From NCBI GenBank assembly GCA_027456925.1, contig DAIDTZ010000234.1, positions 1 to 22,212 on the forward strand: 22,212 bases of DNA, in the 5' to 3' direction. Source of the DNA: Nitrospirota bacterium (lineage in GTDB: Bacteria > Nitrospirota > UBA9217). Both the position numbers and the translations under genes were made by a program. Positions 14,902 through 22,160 of the stretch are shown in pieces (positions within the stretch are counted from its first letter, which is position 1; the number at the start of each line of letters is the position of its first letter). A model generated the notes under the pieces. That model saw only the letters and a program-made list of their open reading frames with translations. It did no database searches and was not told the origin of the DNA.

Positions 14902-14947
14902 GAGAGACCCTTCGCTTCGCTCAGGGCGACATTTCTCCGGAGAGAAA
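14902..14947. repeat. Repeat-like element in the yceD-rpmF gap
   Basis: The stretch contains CCCTTCGCTTCGCTCAGGG-type sequence (CCCT and AGGG arms around a C/T-rich loop), then TTTCTCCGGAGAGAAA (14932-14947), a nearly perfect palindrome. Elements of the form 'ACCCTTCGCTTCGCTCAGGG' are seen repeatedly in many bacterial genomes, so this is probably a dispersed repeat copy. It does not interrupt a gene. Confidence 0.45.
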
Positions 14948-14950
14948 CCG

Positions 14951-15466
14951 TCATTTTTTAAGTAAATCCTTCAAAGCGGAAAAGGCGCCGAATTCTCCCG
15001 GCCCGTTCCGCTGATGACCGCATTCCGTCTTATTCAAGTCCGTTCCGCAGACGCTGCAAAGGCCCTTGCAGTCAGGGCTGTGAAGCGGGACCATGGGCAG
15101 GGAAACGAGCAACTGCTCCTTAATCAACTCGACCGGCTCAATCTGGTCTCCCCGGTAAAACTCTACATCAAGCTCTCCCGCAACGAGCTCATGTTCGGGA
15201 CCATTGCCCAGGGAGCTTACCGGGGTCAGGTCAATGTTCAACTCAGTATCGATCCGGTAGGGAAAGCTGGCCAAGCAGCGGCTGCATTCTAGTATCGCCG
15301 ATGATTGGACCCGCCCGGCAATGTTAAAGATACCTTTTCCTTCCGGGGTTATCCGGAGCTTAGCCGTAAACTCCGTGGAGTCGGCGCCTTTATCGAACAA
15401 ATCCAGTTTCTGCGCAAGCTCCAGGGTGAGCCCCTCCGGAGGTATGTCGTTGATTTTGATGACCAT
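14951..15466 (-). CDS. yceD: YceD/DUF177 family protein
   Basis: The 171-residue protein belongs to the DUF177/YceD family almost always encoded upstream of rpmF. Homologues have been linked to 23S rRNA accumulation in plants and bacteria, but the exact role is not settled. Cysteine pairs C61-x2-C64 ('CSRCLASF') and the C-terminal block 'CKGLCSVCGTDLNKTECGH' (C133, C137, C140, C149) are typical and could bind a metal. The start at 15466 is chosen because the family begins 'MVIKINDIPPEG' and because the -10 box at 15497-15502 would lie inside the coding region if the longer frame (from 15556) were used. It is the first gene of the long operon. Confidence 0.88.
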   Translation of the reverse strand: MVIKINDIPPEGLTLELAQKLDLFDKGADSTEFTAKLRITPEGKGIFNIAGRVQSSAILECSRCLASFPYRIDTELNIDLTPVSSLGNGPEHELVAGELDVEFYRGDQIEPVELIKEQLLVSLPMVPLHSPDCKGLCSVCGTDLNKTECGHQRNGPGEFGAFSALKDLLKK

Positions 15467-15496
15467 TTCTTTTAATCCCGGGGCTGTAAGATTGGA

Positions 15497-15525
15497 ATTA
15501 TATAGAGATAGCCGCGTTTTGTCAA
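15497..15525 (-). promoter_or_regulatory. Perfect-consensus sigma70 promoter of the yceD-rpmF-plsX-fab operon
   Basis: On the minus strand TTGACA (plus 15520-15525) and TATAAT (15497-15502) are exactly 17 bases apart, with all 12 positions at consensus. Transcription would start near 15490, giving a leader of only about 25 bases to yceD. I see no comparably good promoter further into the 11.6-kb gene run, although weak internal ones are possible. Confidence 0.85.
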
Positions 15526-15690
15526 GAAAAAACACCGGATCAGGGCAGGCTGGCAATCCGGCCTTCCTCTGGAATCGCGTCCCTGTTTACGCAAGTTATT
15601 GCAGGCCTTTCGCCTAAACAGAATCTCGTGCATGCTCTCCCTTCGTGCAGAGCTAAAGGCGCATACCCCAAAAATACCCTTAATGATTTG

Positions 15691-15719
15691 TTGACTTTAA
15701 GAAACGATCTAACTAGAAT
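15691..15719 (+). promoter_or_regulatory. Sigma70-type promoter of the DUF4124 gene
   Basis: TTGACT (15691-15696) is 17 bases from TAGAAT (15714-15719), each one mismatch from consensus. The start near 15726 leaves a leader of about 25 bases with AGGAGG before the ATG at 15751. Confidence 0.6.
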
Positions 15720-15750
15720 TTGCATTGCCATAAACGCCAGGAGGCTTTCG

Positions 15751-16389
15751 ATGAGAATAACTTTCCCGTTTATACTTTGCCTCTGTTGCGTCCTCATTTT
15801 TCTGCTTGCCCAATCCGGTTATGCCGCGATCTATAAATACCTGGACAGAGACGGGTTGATCTGTTTTGCCGATGATCTCCAGTCCATTCCTGAACAATAT
15901 CGGGCAACAGCTAAAATTGTGAGCGGCGAAGCGGATCAGGAGAATCGCACGCCGCCTCAAAACCGGCAAACATCTGAACAACCGGCCGAAAATGGGGGGC
16001 AGGCGTCGAGCACGGCGCTTGAAAGACCGGGTGTTCAGCAGGATGAAACAGGTTTTTTCAGCAAAGGGGTGCTTCTTTCCTCAATTATCGTGGTAAGCGC
16101 AGTATTCGCATTTATGATTTTGGGAATACTGGAGGCTGATCACAAAAAAGCGGTTATTATTGCGCGAATTACGCTCCTGTGGGCAGTGACCGTCTATCTG
16201 ATCTTTATGCATGCCGGAGATGTGGTTCGATTGGTCCGAACGACCGGCGGCGTAATCGAAGATGCAAAGCATCAGTCCGAGGAGAAGGGAAAGAAAGCGG
16301 CCAAAGCGATAAAGGCATTGAATGAATTGGTGCGGGAAACGGGCCAGGCGTCTTCTCCCGAGTCAGCGGAAGGGGAACGGAACAAATGA
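15751..16389 (+). CDS. DUF4124-domain membrane protein
   Basis: The 212-residue protein starts with a signal peptide (residues 1-25, ending 'QSGYA'). A short DUF4124-type domain follows ('AIYKYLDRDGLICFADD', about 26-52), a small envelope domain with aromatic and Asp/Gly positions. Next come a Gln/Glu/Pro-rich linker (about 58-100), two membrane helices (about 107-127 and 135-153), and a charged Lys/Glu-rich, probably coiled cytoplasmic or periplasmic tail (170-212). The ATG at 15751 has a perfect AGGAGG, while the longer frame from 15628 runs across the promoter. The function is unknown. It converges on bioA with a 17-base gap and no visible terminator. Confidence 0.75.
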   Translation: MRITFPFILCLCCVLIFLLAQSGYAAIYKYLDRDGLICFADDLQSIPEQYRATAKIVSGEADQENRTPPQNRQTSEQPAENGGQASSTALERPGVQQDETGFFSKGVLLSSIIVVSAVFAFMILGILEADHKKAVIIARITLLWAVTVYLIFMHAGDVVRLVRTTGGVIEDAKHQSEEKGKKAAKAIKALNELVRETGQASSPESAEGERNK

Positions 16390-16406
16390 GCGTGGGGCCG
16401 GAACTC

Positions 16407-17789
16407 TCACCTGTTCTTCGTGATTTCACTAATGGAGGCGTGCAGGAATTGCAATGAGCGTTGCAGTTCCTTAAGAGATATTGAAAGCGGCGGCATGAAC
16501 ACGATCACATTGCCCAGCGGTCGTATAATGAGGCCTTGTTTGCGGCATTCCAGGGTGACCCGAGAGCCGATTTTGGCATTCACAGGATAAGGCTCTTTTG
16601 TCAGCCTGTTGTTCACCAGTTCGATGCCGGCCATGAACCCCTTCTGTCTGACCTCGCCTACATGTTCCAGCGCCCTGAGCTGTTTTAATCCTTTTGCGAG
16701 GTAGGCAATCTTCGGCTGAAGCTTCGAGAGGATCTTTTCACTTCGAAAAAGGTCGATGCTGGCGATTGCAGAGGCGCAGGCGAGGGGGTTGCCGGTATAC
16801 GTATGGCCGTGAAAAAAGGTTTTAAACTCACGGTAATCCCCAAGAAATCCCCTGTAGATCTCGTCGGTGGTGAGTGTTGCCGCAAGCGGGAGGTAGCCTC
16901 CGGTAATGCCTTTGGCAATGCACAAGATGTCCGGCGCGACCTGCTCGTGTTCGCAGGCGAACATCTTTCCGGTCCTTCCGAAGCCTGTTGCAACTTCATC
17001 GGCGATCAAAAGTACATTATTTTTTGTGCATAGTTCACGGATCTTCTTCAAATAGCCCGGCGGCTGCATAAGCATGCCGGCAGCACCCTGCACGAGCGGC
17101 TCGATGATCAGCGCTGCGGTCACGGAAGCATATTTCTGGATTGTTCTCTCGGCGTGGACCAGGCAGGTTTTCTGGCATTCCGGATAGCTCAACCCATACT
17201 TGCAGCGGTAACAGTGCGGCGATTCAATCTTGTAGGCCGGAAACAAGAGCGGTTTGTAGGTCGCGTGGAAGAGTTCGATGCCTCCCACGCTTACGGACCC
17301 TATGGTGTCGCCGTGATATGCTTCCGTGAGAGAGAGAAACCCGGTCTTTTTTTGAAACTGGGGGCCTTTCTGCTGCCAGTATTGAAAGGCGATCTTGAGC
17401 GCGATCTCCACGGACGTGGACCCGCTGTCGGAGTAAAAGACCTTCGAAAGGCCTTTTGGCGCGATGTTTACCAGTTTTTCCGCGAGGAGAATGGCCGGAA
17501 CGTTTGAAAGGCCGAGGAGGGTGGTATGGCCCACTTTCCCGAGCTGTTTTGTTATGGCTGCGTTGATTTCTTTTTTCCGGTGGCCGTGAACCGTGACCCA
17601 AAGCGAGGACACACCGTCGATGTAGCGTTTACCATGGACGTCGGTGAGCGTGCATCCCTTGCCGCTCTCGATGATGAGTTGAGGTTCTTTTTCCCATTCC
17701 TGCATTTGGGTAAAGGGATGCCAGATATATTTTTTGTCCAGTTTTTCCAGGCGGTGAAGGGTTGCTTGTTTGCCGGGGTGCGTTGACAT
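16407..17789 (-). CDS. bioA: Adenosylmethionine-8-amino-7-oxononanoate aminotransferase
   Basis: This PLP enzyme makes 7,8-diaminopelargonate in biotin synthesis. Counting from the ATG at 17789 (460 residues), the family motifs are 'YIWHPFTQMQEW' near the N-terminus, 'GSTSVEIALKIAFQYW', 'EAYHGDTIGSVSVGG', 'LLIADEVATGFGRTGKMFA' with D264, and the PLP lysine K293 in 'CIAKGITGGYLPLAAT'. 'WHPFTQM' supports BioA over other class III aminotransferases. The protein is of the longer type, with a Cys-rich insert 'CYRCKYGLSYPECQKTC' (C193, C196, C205, C209). A TTG one codon upstream (17792) is nearly as good a start given the AGGGAG position. No other bio gene is in the window. Confidence 0.93.
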   Translation of the reverse strand: MSTHPGKQATLHRLEKLDKKYIWHPFTQMQEWEKEPQLIIESGKGCTLTDVHGKRYIDGVSSLWVTVHGHRKKEINAAITKQLGKVGHTTLLGLSNVPAILLAEKLVNIAPKGLSKVFYSDSGSTSVEIALKIAFQYWQQKGPQFQKKTGFLSLTEAYHGDTIGSVSVGGIELFHATYKPLLFPAYKIESPHCYRCKYGLSYPECQKTCLVHAERTIQKYASVTAALIIEPLVQGAAGMLMQPPGYLKKIRELCTKNNVLLIADEVATGFGRTGKMFACEHEQVAPDILCIAKGITGGYLPLAATLTTDEIYRGFLGDYREFKTFFHGHTYTGNPLACASAIASIDLFRSEKILSKLQPKIAYLAKGLKQLRALEHVGEVRQKGFMAGIELVNNRLTKEPYPVNAKIGSRVTLECRKQGLIIRPLGNVIVFMPPLSISLKELQRSLQFLHASISEITKNR

Positions 17790-17830
17790 CAATATAGGCT
17801 CTCCCTTGCTCTACGGCGAATTTAGACAGT

Positions 17831-17858
17831 ATTATAGTGCACGAGCTGTTTTTGTCAA
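17831..17858 (-). promoter_or_regulatory. Strong sigma70 promoter of bioA
   Basis: On the minus strand TTGACA (plus 17853-17858) and TATAAT (17831-17836) are 16 bases apart, both perfect. The start would be near 17824, about 35 bases before bioA. I could not identify a BirA-type operator with confidence. Confidence 0.75.
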
Positions 17859-17871
17859 TAATAAAAAGGGC

Positions 17872-17901
17872 TTGAAAACTCTCGCTTCTTTCTGGTAGAA
17901 T
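17872..17901 (+). promoter_or_regulatory. Candidate promoter of the htrA gene
   Basis: TTGAAA (17872-17877) and TAGAAT (17896-17901) are 18 bases apart, each one mismatch from consensus. The gene starts about 80 bases downstream. It is back-to-back with the bioA promoter, without overlap. Confidence 0.45.
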
Positions 17902-17981
17902 AATAAAAACCAAAAAGAACGTGTTGTCGGTGGATACTTTGGGTTTTGAACAACCCTGCCTGCTGGAGGTTTTTCTTAATA

Positions 17982-19484
17982 ATGATGAACAAGAAGAGAT
18001 TCTATTTCGGGGCGGCGTTCATTCTCGTTCTCGGCGTGATTGTCGGGCTTGTGTTGTCGTCGCGTCTCAACATCACCTCGCCCCTTCCTGCCAAGAGCCA
18101 GATATCGTCCAAGTCGATAGATATCCTGACGCAGCTCTCCGAAGCCCAGTCAGAGGTCGCAGCGGTTGCAACGCCGTCGGTCGTGAATATTTCCACGACG
18201 AGGGTTATCAAGTCGCGGGATGAGGCGCCGTATGACCTCTTCGACGACCCTTTTTTCAGGAGGTTTTTCGGCGACCAGTTTCCCCATCCGAACGCTCCGA
18301 AGGAGCATAAGGAGCAAAGTCTGGGGTCCGGAGTCATCGTGTCCGGGGACGGCTACATCGTTACGAACAATCACGTCATAGAAAAAGCGCAGGAGATCAA
18401 AGTCCTGCTCTTTAACAAGAAGGACTATAAAGCCAAGGTGGTCGGAGCGGACCCGAAAACCGATATTGCCGTTATAAAGATCGATGCAAAAGATTTGCCT
18501 GCGCTGCCTTGGGGGGATTCCGATAAATTGAAAGTAGGGGAGACCGTGTTCGCGATCGGGAACCCCTTTGGGTTGAACCAGACCGTTACCATGGGCGTGA
18601 TCAGCGCTGTCGGCCGCGCCAATGTGGGCATAGCGGATTACGAAGACTTCATTCAGACCGATGCGGCCATCAATCCGGGCAATTCAGGGGGCGCACTCGT
18701 CAACGCCCGGGGTGAACTGATCGGGATTAATACCGCCATCCTGTCCCGGACCGGCGGGTACCAGGGCATCGGGTTTGCGGTGCCGAGCAGCATGGCGCGT
18801 CAGGTTATGGACAGCCTGGTAAAATACAAAAAGGTCGTGCGCGGCTGGCTCGGCGTCAGTATCCAGGAAATCACGTCTGGTCTTGCGGAAGAGTTCGGCG
18901 TCAAGGACCTGAAGGGCGCGCTTGTCTCGGACGTGATGAAGGGGAGCCCGGCGGAGAAGGCGGGAATCAAACAGGGAGACGTGATACTTCAGTATGACGG
19001 CAAGGTAGTTGAGGATACGGGGCATTTGCGTAACATGGTGTCGCAGACGCCGATCGGCTCCAAGATTAAGGTCAAGGTGTTTCGCCGGAAAAAGGAAATA
19101 GAGCTGGACGTTGTCATCGCGGAATTGCCGAAAAAGATTGCCGAGGCCTCAACCGGCGAACCGGATTCCGGCTCTGCTCCGAATGAAGAAGAAAGTACGG
19201 CCCTGGCCGGCCTGGTTGTCCGCCAGCTGACCCCGGACCTTGCGCAGCGCTATGGTTATGATAAAACCGAGCGAGGTGTGCTGGTCATCAAGGTGGAAGC
19301 GGGCAGCATGGCCGCTGATTCCGGGGTAAAACCCGGCGATATTATTCTGCAGATCAATCAGCAAAACGTGGCCACGATGGAAGAATATAAGAAAATGGCG
19401 TCAAAGATAAAGGGCGAAGAGAGAATACTGCTCCTTCTGCGCAGGAAAGGTCAGGACCTGTTCGTAACCGTCAGGCCTGAATAA
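17982..19484 (+). CDS. HtrA/DegP-type periplasmic serine protease (two PDZ domains)
   Basis: The 500-residue protein is an envelope quality-control protease of the S1C family. An N-terminal signal or anchor helix is at about 8-26. The trypsin-like domain (about 55-280) has the triad H131 ('VTNNHVIE'), D161 ('PKTDIAVIKID') and S235 ('NPGNSGGALVN'). PDZ1 is at about 287-380 and PDZ2 at about 407-498, separated by an acidic linker. A Phe/Asp-rich 'LFDDPFFRRFFGDQF' segment (86-100) matches the regulatory LA-loop region of DegP/MucD. Two PDZ domains favour DegP/MucD over DegS. The ATG pair at 17982/17985 follows GGAGG by 12-15 bases; an in-frame TTG at 17946 would put extra residues before the signal. 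Confidence 0.93.
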   Translation: MMNKKRFYFGAAFILVLGVIVGLVLSSRLNITSPLPAKSQISSKSIDILTQLSEAQSEVAAVATPSVVNISTTRVIKSRDEAPYDLFDDPFFRRFFGDQFPHPNAPKEHKEQSLGSGVIVSGDGYIVTNNHVIEKAQEIKVLLFNKKDYKAKVVGADPKTDIAVIKIDAKDLPALPWGDSDKLKVGETVFAIGNPFGLNQTVTMGVISAVGRANVGIADYEDFIQTDAAINPGNSGGALVNARGELIGINTAILSRTGGYQGIGFAVPSSMARQVMDSLVKYKKVVRGWLGVSIQEITSGLAEEFGVKDLKGALVSDVMKGSPAEKAGIKQGDVILQYDGKVVEDTGHLRNMVSQTPIGSKIKVKVFRRKKEIELDVVIAELPKKIAEASTGEPDSGSAPNEEESTALAGLVVRQLTPDLAQRYGYDKTERGVLVIKVEAGSMAADSGVKPGDIILQINQQNVATMEEYKKMASKIKGEERILLLLRRKGQDLFVTVRPE

Positions 19485-19587
19485 ACCTGAATAACTCGAT
19501 TCCCTCACAATGGAGTTGTTCCCCCGGCTACCAGGTATTTATCCATATTAATTATTACTACGTCAGGTGAAAAAGGAGGTGAGAAAG

Positions 19588-20607
19588 ATGGGACTTAATC
19601 TTATTCGCATGTTATTTGTCTTTTTAAGTACTCTGCTCGGGTACTATGTATCTACGCAGCTTTATGATCAGGTTGGCAAGTTTGAAGGCATGACAGTCGG
19701 CTTCAGTGTGGCAATTCTGATTATCCTTACCGAATTTTTGTTCCGACGGGTCTCATTAAAGGTCATTATCGGCGGTATTCTCGGTTTCATCATCGGGCTG
19801 ACGTCCGCGAATATCATTGCGGCTCCCCTGAAACTGGTGCCGCTCGAACGGAGCATCGTCAACTTCATTCTGCTCCTCATGAACGGTTTTTTCGGGTACG
19901 TCGGCATCATGATCGGGATTCGGGAAGGCGAACGGTTCAATCCCGCCAATATCAAGAAGCTGTTCAAGAGCGGGACTGAGGAAAATATCAAGATCATGGA
20001 TACGAGTGTGATCATCGACGGCAGGATCGCCGATATCTGTGAGACGGAGTTTTTGGACGGCACGATCATCATCCCCCAGTTCATCCTGCACGAGCTGCAG
20101 CACATCGCCGATTCCTCGGACTCGCTGAAGCGGGCGCGCGGCAGAAGAGGGCTCGACATCCTGCACCGGATACAGAAAATGAGCCATATGGAGGTCCGGC
20201 TCATCGAAGAGGACTTCCCGAAGATCCGGGAAGTCGATAGTAAGCTGATTGCGCTGGCCAAGAAACTTGGTGCAAAGGTTATTACGAACGACTTCAACCT
20301 GAACAAGGTGGCCGAACTGCAGGGTGTGAAGGTGCTGAATATCAACGATCTCTCGAATGCGGTAAAGCCGGTCGCCCTTCCGGGGGAGAGTATGCGGGTC
20401 TTCGTGCTCAAGGAAGGCAAGGAATTGGGGCAGGGCGTTGCCTATCTCGATGACGGCACGATGATCGTGGTTGAGAATGGGCGCAAGTATATCAATAAAA
20501 ATGTAGACGTGGCGGTTACGAGCGTTCTCCAGACCGCGGCAGGCAGGATGATTTTTACGAAGCTCAAAGAAGACATGGAGCACGACCTGCAGACCGCAGA
20601 AAGATAA
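19588..20607 (+). CDS. Membrane-anchored PIN-TRAM domain protein (YacL-like)
   Basis: The 339-residue protein has four predicted membrane helices (about 6-22, 36-53, 58-77 and 88-110). A PIN nuclease domain follows (about 134-260) with acidic residues in canonical places: D138 ('IMDTSVIIDGRI'), E169 ('ILHELQ'), D217 ('VDSKL') and D235 ('TNDFNLN'). A C-terminal TRAM domain (about 263-325) probably binds RNA. The layout equals Bacillus YacL, a conserved family of poorly known function, probably a membrane-bound RNase. The start at 19588 is chosen for the full anti-SD match AAGGAGGTGA (19573-19582) five bases upstream, the strongest ribosome site in the window. It follows htrA by about 100 bases. 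Confidence 0.88.
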   Translation: MGLNLIRMLFVFLSTLLGYYVSTQLYDQVGKFEGMTVGFSVAILIILTEFLFRRVSLKVIIGGILGFIIGLTSANIIAAPLKLVPLERSIVNFILLLMNGFFGYVGIMIGIREGERFNPANIKKLFKSGTEENIKIMDTSVIIDGRIADICETEFLDGTIIIPQFILHELQHIADSSDSLKRARGRRGLDILHRIQKMSHMEVRLIEEDFPKIREVDSKLIALAKKLGAKVITNDFNLNKVAELQGVKVLNINDLSNAVKPVALPGESMRVFVLKEGKELGQGVAYLDDGTMIVVENGRKYINKNVDVAVTSVLQTAAGRMIFTKLKEDMEHDLQTAER

Positions 20608-20634
20608 ATAATACCAAGTACGAAATAGCAAACA

Positions 20635-20744
20635 CCAAATAACAAATAAATTCCAAGCACGAAGGTCCAAATTTAAAACATTTCGGATATTGGGATTTGC
20701 AGTTTAGATATTATTTGGGATCTGTTATTTGGTTGTTGGAATTT
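20635..20744. repeat. A/T-rich inverted-repeat element upstream of yebC
   Basis: CCAAATAACA (20635-20644) pairs with TGTTATTTGG (20723-20732), and AAATTCCAA (20648-20656) with TTGGAATTT (20736-20744). The two pairings cross each other and cannot both form in one simple hairpin. The stretch is much more A/T-rich than the genes around it. The style ('ACCAAATAACAAAT...') resembles short interspersed elements found in many anaerobe genomes. It fills almost the whole gap between the PIN-TRAM gene and yebC. Confidence 0.55.
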
Positions 20745-20763
20745 GATTTTCACAGGAGGTTTC

Positions 20764-21507
20764 ATGTCGGGTCATTCTAAATGGGCAACAACGAAACATA
20801 AAAAAGCCGCTACCGATGCAAAGCGCGGGAAAATCTTCACCAAACTCGCCAAGGAGATCACCGTCGCGGCCAAACTGGGCGGCGGCGATCCAGGCGGGAA
20901 CCCCCGCCTCAGGACCGCAATCGCCAAGGCAAAGGGGGTGAGTCTGCCGGCTGAAAATATCAAGCGCGCGATCCAGAAAGGGACGGGTGAACTGCCGGGA
21001 GTCTCCTACGAAGAAATCATGTATGAAGGGTATGGCCCGGGCGGCGTGGCGGTCATTGCCGAGGTCATGACTGACAACCGAAACAGGACGGTTTCGGAGG
21101 TTCGCAACATTTTCAGCAAGGCCGGGGGGAACATGGGAGAGGCGGGCTGCGTCTCCTGGATGTTCCACAAGAAAGGCTATCTGGTGGTCAATCATTCAAA
21201 AGTAGATGAGGACAAGCTTATGTCGCTTGCCCTCGATGCGGGGGCCGAGGACATGCAGACCGAGGATGAGAATTACGTCATTACGACGCCTCCGAACGAT
21301 TTTGAAAAAGTCAAAAAGGCGCTTGAAGACGGTGGAGTGGTCCCCGAGGTAGCCGAGATCACCATGGTCCCGCAGACCTATGTAAAGCTCGACGGCAAGG
21401 AAGCCCAGCAGATGCTGCGTCTCGTGGAAACGCTGGAAGACAACGACGACGTGCAGAACGTATACGCCAACTTCGATATTCCCGAAGAGATCATGAACGC
21501 GGAGTAG
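20764..21507 (+). CDS. yebC: YebC/PmpR family protein
   Basis: The 247-residue protein is of the conserved YebC family, originally annotated as a transcriptional regulator. Recent work on members of the family reports ribosome-associated roles at proline-rich stretches. It begins 'MSGHSKWATTKHKK', with the family blocks 'DAKRGKIFTKLAKEI', 'YEGYGPGGVAVIAEVMTDNR', 'NRTVSEVRNIF', 'GCVSWMFHKKG' and 'EDNDDVQNVYANFDIP'. The length is standard. AGGAGG precedes the ATG; an in-frame start 21 bases upstream would cover that site. It is directly upstream of ruvC, the usual bacterial order. Confidence 0.95.
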   Translation: MSGHSKWATTKHKKAATDAKRGKIFTKLAKEITVAAKLGGGDPGGNPRLRTAIAKAKGVSLPAENIKRAIQKGTGELPGVSYEEIMYEGYGPGGVAVIAEVMTDNRNRTVSEVRNIFSKAGGNMGEAGCVSWMFHKKGYLVVNHSKVDEDKLMSLALDAGAEDMQTEDENYVITTPPNDFEKVKKALEDGGVVPEVAEITMVPQTYVKLDGKEAQQMLRLVETLEDNDDVQNVYANFDIPEEIMNAE

Positions 21508-21510
21508 CAT

Positions 21511-21577
21511 AGACAGAAGCAGCTGACAGAAGGACCTGATTCAGTCCGACTTCTGACAGTCTGTCTTCTGACTTCTG
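21511..21577. repeat. Imperfect palindromic repeat between yebC and ruvC
   Basis: The left half (AGACAGAAG, then GACAGAAGGAC) is mirrored by the right half (GTCCGACTTCTGACAG, CTGTCTTCTG, ACTTCTG). GACAGAAG-like units occur on one strand and CTTCTGTC-like units on the other. It fits a dispersed repeat inserted within the yebC-ruvC gap. Confidence 0.5.
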
Positions 21578-21595
21578 GATGTGACAGGGGGATTT

Positions 21596-22159
21596 ATGAG
21601 GGTGCTGGGGATTGATCCAGGGACGTTGACGACAGGGTACGGAATCGTTGAAGAAGAAGACCATAAGCTTTTCCATGTTGTTTCAGGAGGCATCAGCCCG
21701 TCTGCCAAGCAGCCTTTCCCGCAGCGGCTCAAAAAGATCTACGAGGAGCTGGAAAAGATCATTGTTAAGCATCGGCCTCGGATCGTGGTGGTTGAAGATC
21801 TCTTCGTCTCCAAAAATATTCAATCAGCGCTCAAACTCGGCCACGCCCGGGGCGTTGCTATTCTTGCCGCCATGAACGCAGGTCTGCCTGTTTTTGAATA
21901 CGCTCCGCTGGAGGTAAAGCAGGCGGTCGTCGGCCACGGAAAAGCGGAAAAAAAGCAGGTGCAGCTCATGGTCAAGGCCTTGCTCGACCTCCCGAAGGTC
22001 CCTCATCCGGCAGACGCCGCCGACGCGCTTGCTGCGGCCATCTGCCATATTCATTCATCGAGACTGAGAGAAATCCTGAAAAACCCGTCCGCCCTCCGGC
22101 TGCCGGGCAGGGGGCTCGGCGCCATGCGGGGAACGATCGGCCGCAGACCGGCAGTCTGA
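21596..22159 (+). CDS. ruvC: Holliday junction endonuclease RuvC
   Basis: The 187-residue resolvase cuts four-way junctions during recombination. The RNase H-like active site is complete: D7 ('VLGIDPGT'), E67 ('VVVEDLF'), and D140 and D143 ('HPADAADALAAAICH'). The C-terminus has about 20 extra residues beyond the usual core (rich in Gly and Arg, 'LPGRGLGAMRGTIGRR'). The ATG at 21596 is preceded by a G-rich ribosome site and starts at the conserved 'MRVLGIDPG'; the GTG at 21581 is less likely. ruvA begins two bases after its stop codon's first-frame end, so ruvC-ruvA form one operon. Confidence 0.96.
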   Translation: MRVLGIDPGTLTTGYGIVEEEDHKLFHVVSGGISPSAKQPFPQRLKKIYEELEKIIVKHRPRIVVVEDLFVSKNIQSALKLGHARGVAILAAMNAGLPVFEYAPLEVKQAVVGHGKAEKKQVQLMVKALLDLPKVPHPADAADALAAAICHIHSSRLREILKNPSALRLPGRGLGAMRGTIGRRPAV

Positions 22160-22160
22160 G

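Noticed and set aside
19756..20670. A 304-codon minus-strand frame opposite the PIN-TRAM gene
   Set aside because: It is a shadow: the plus-strand gene has complete PIN and TRAM motifs and the best ribosome site of the window.
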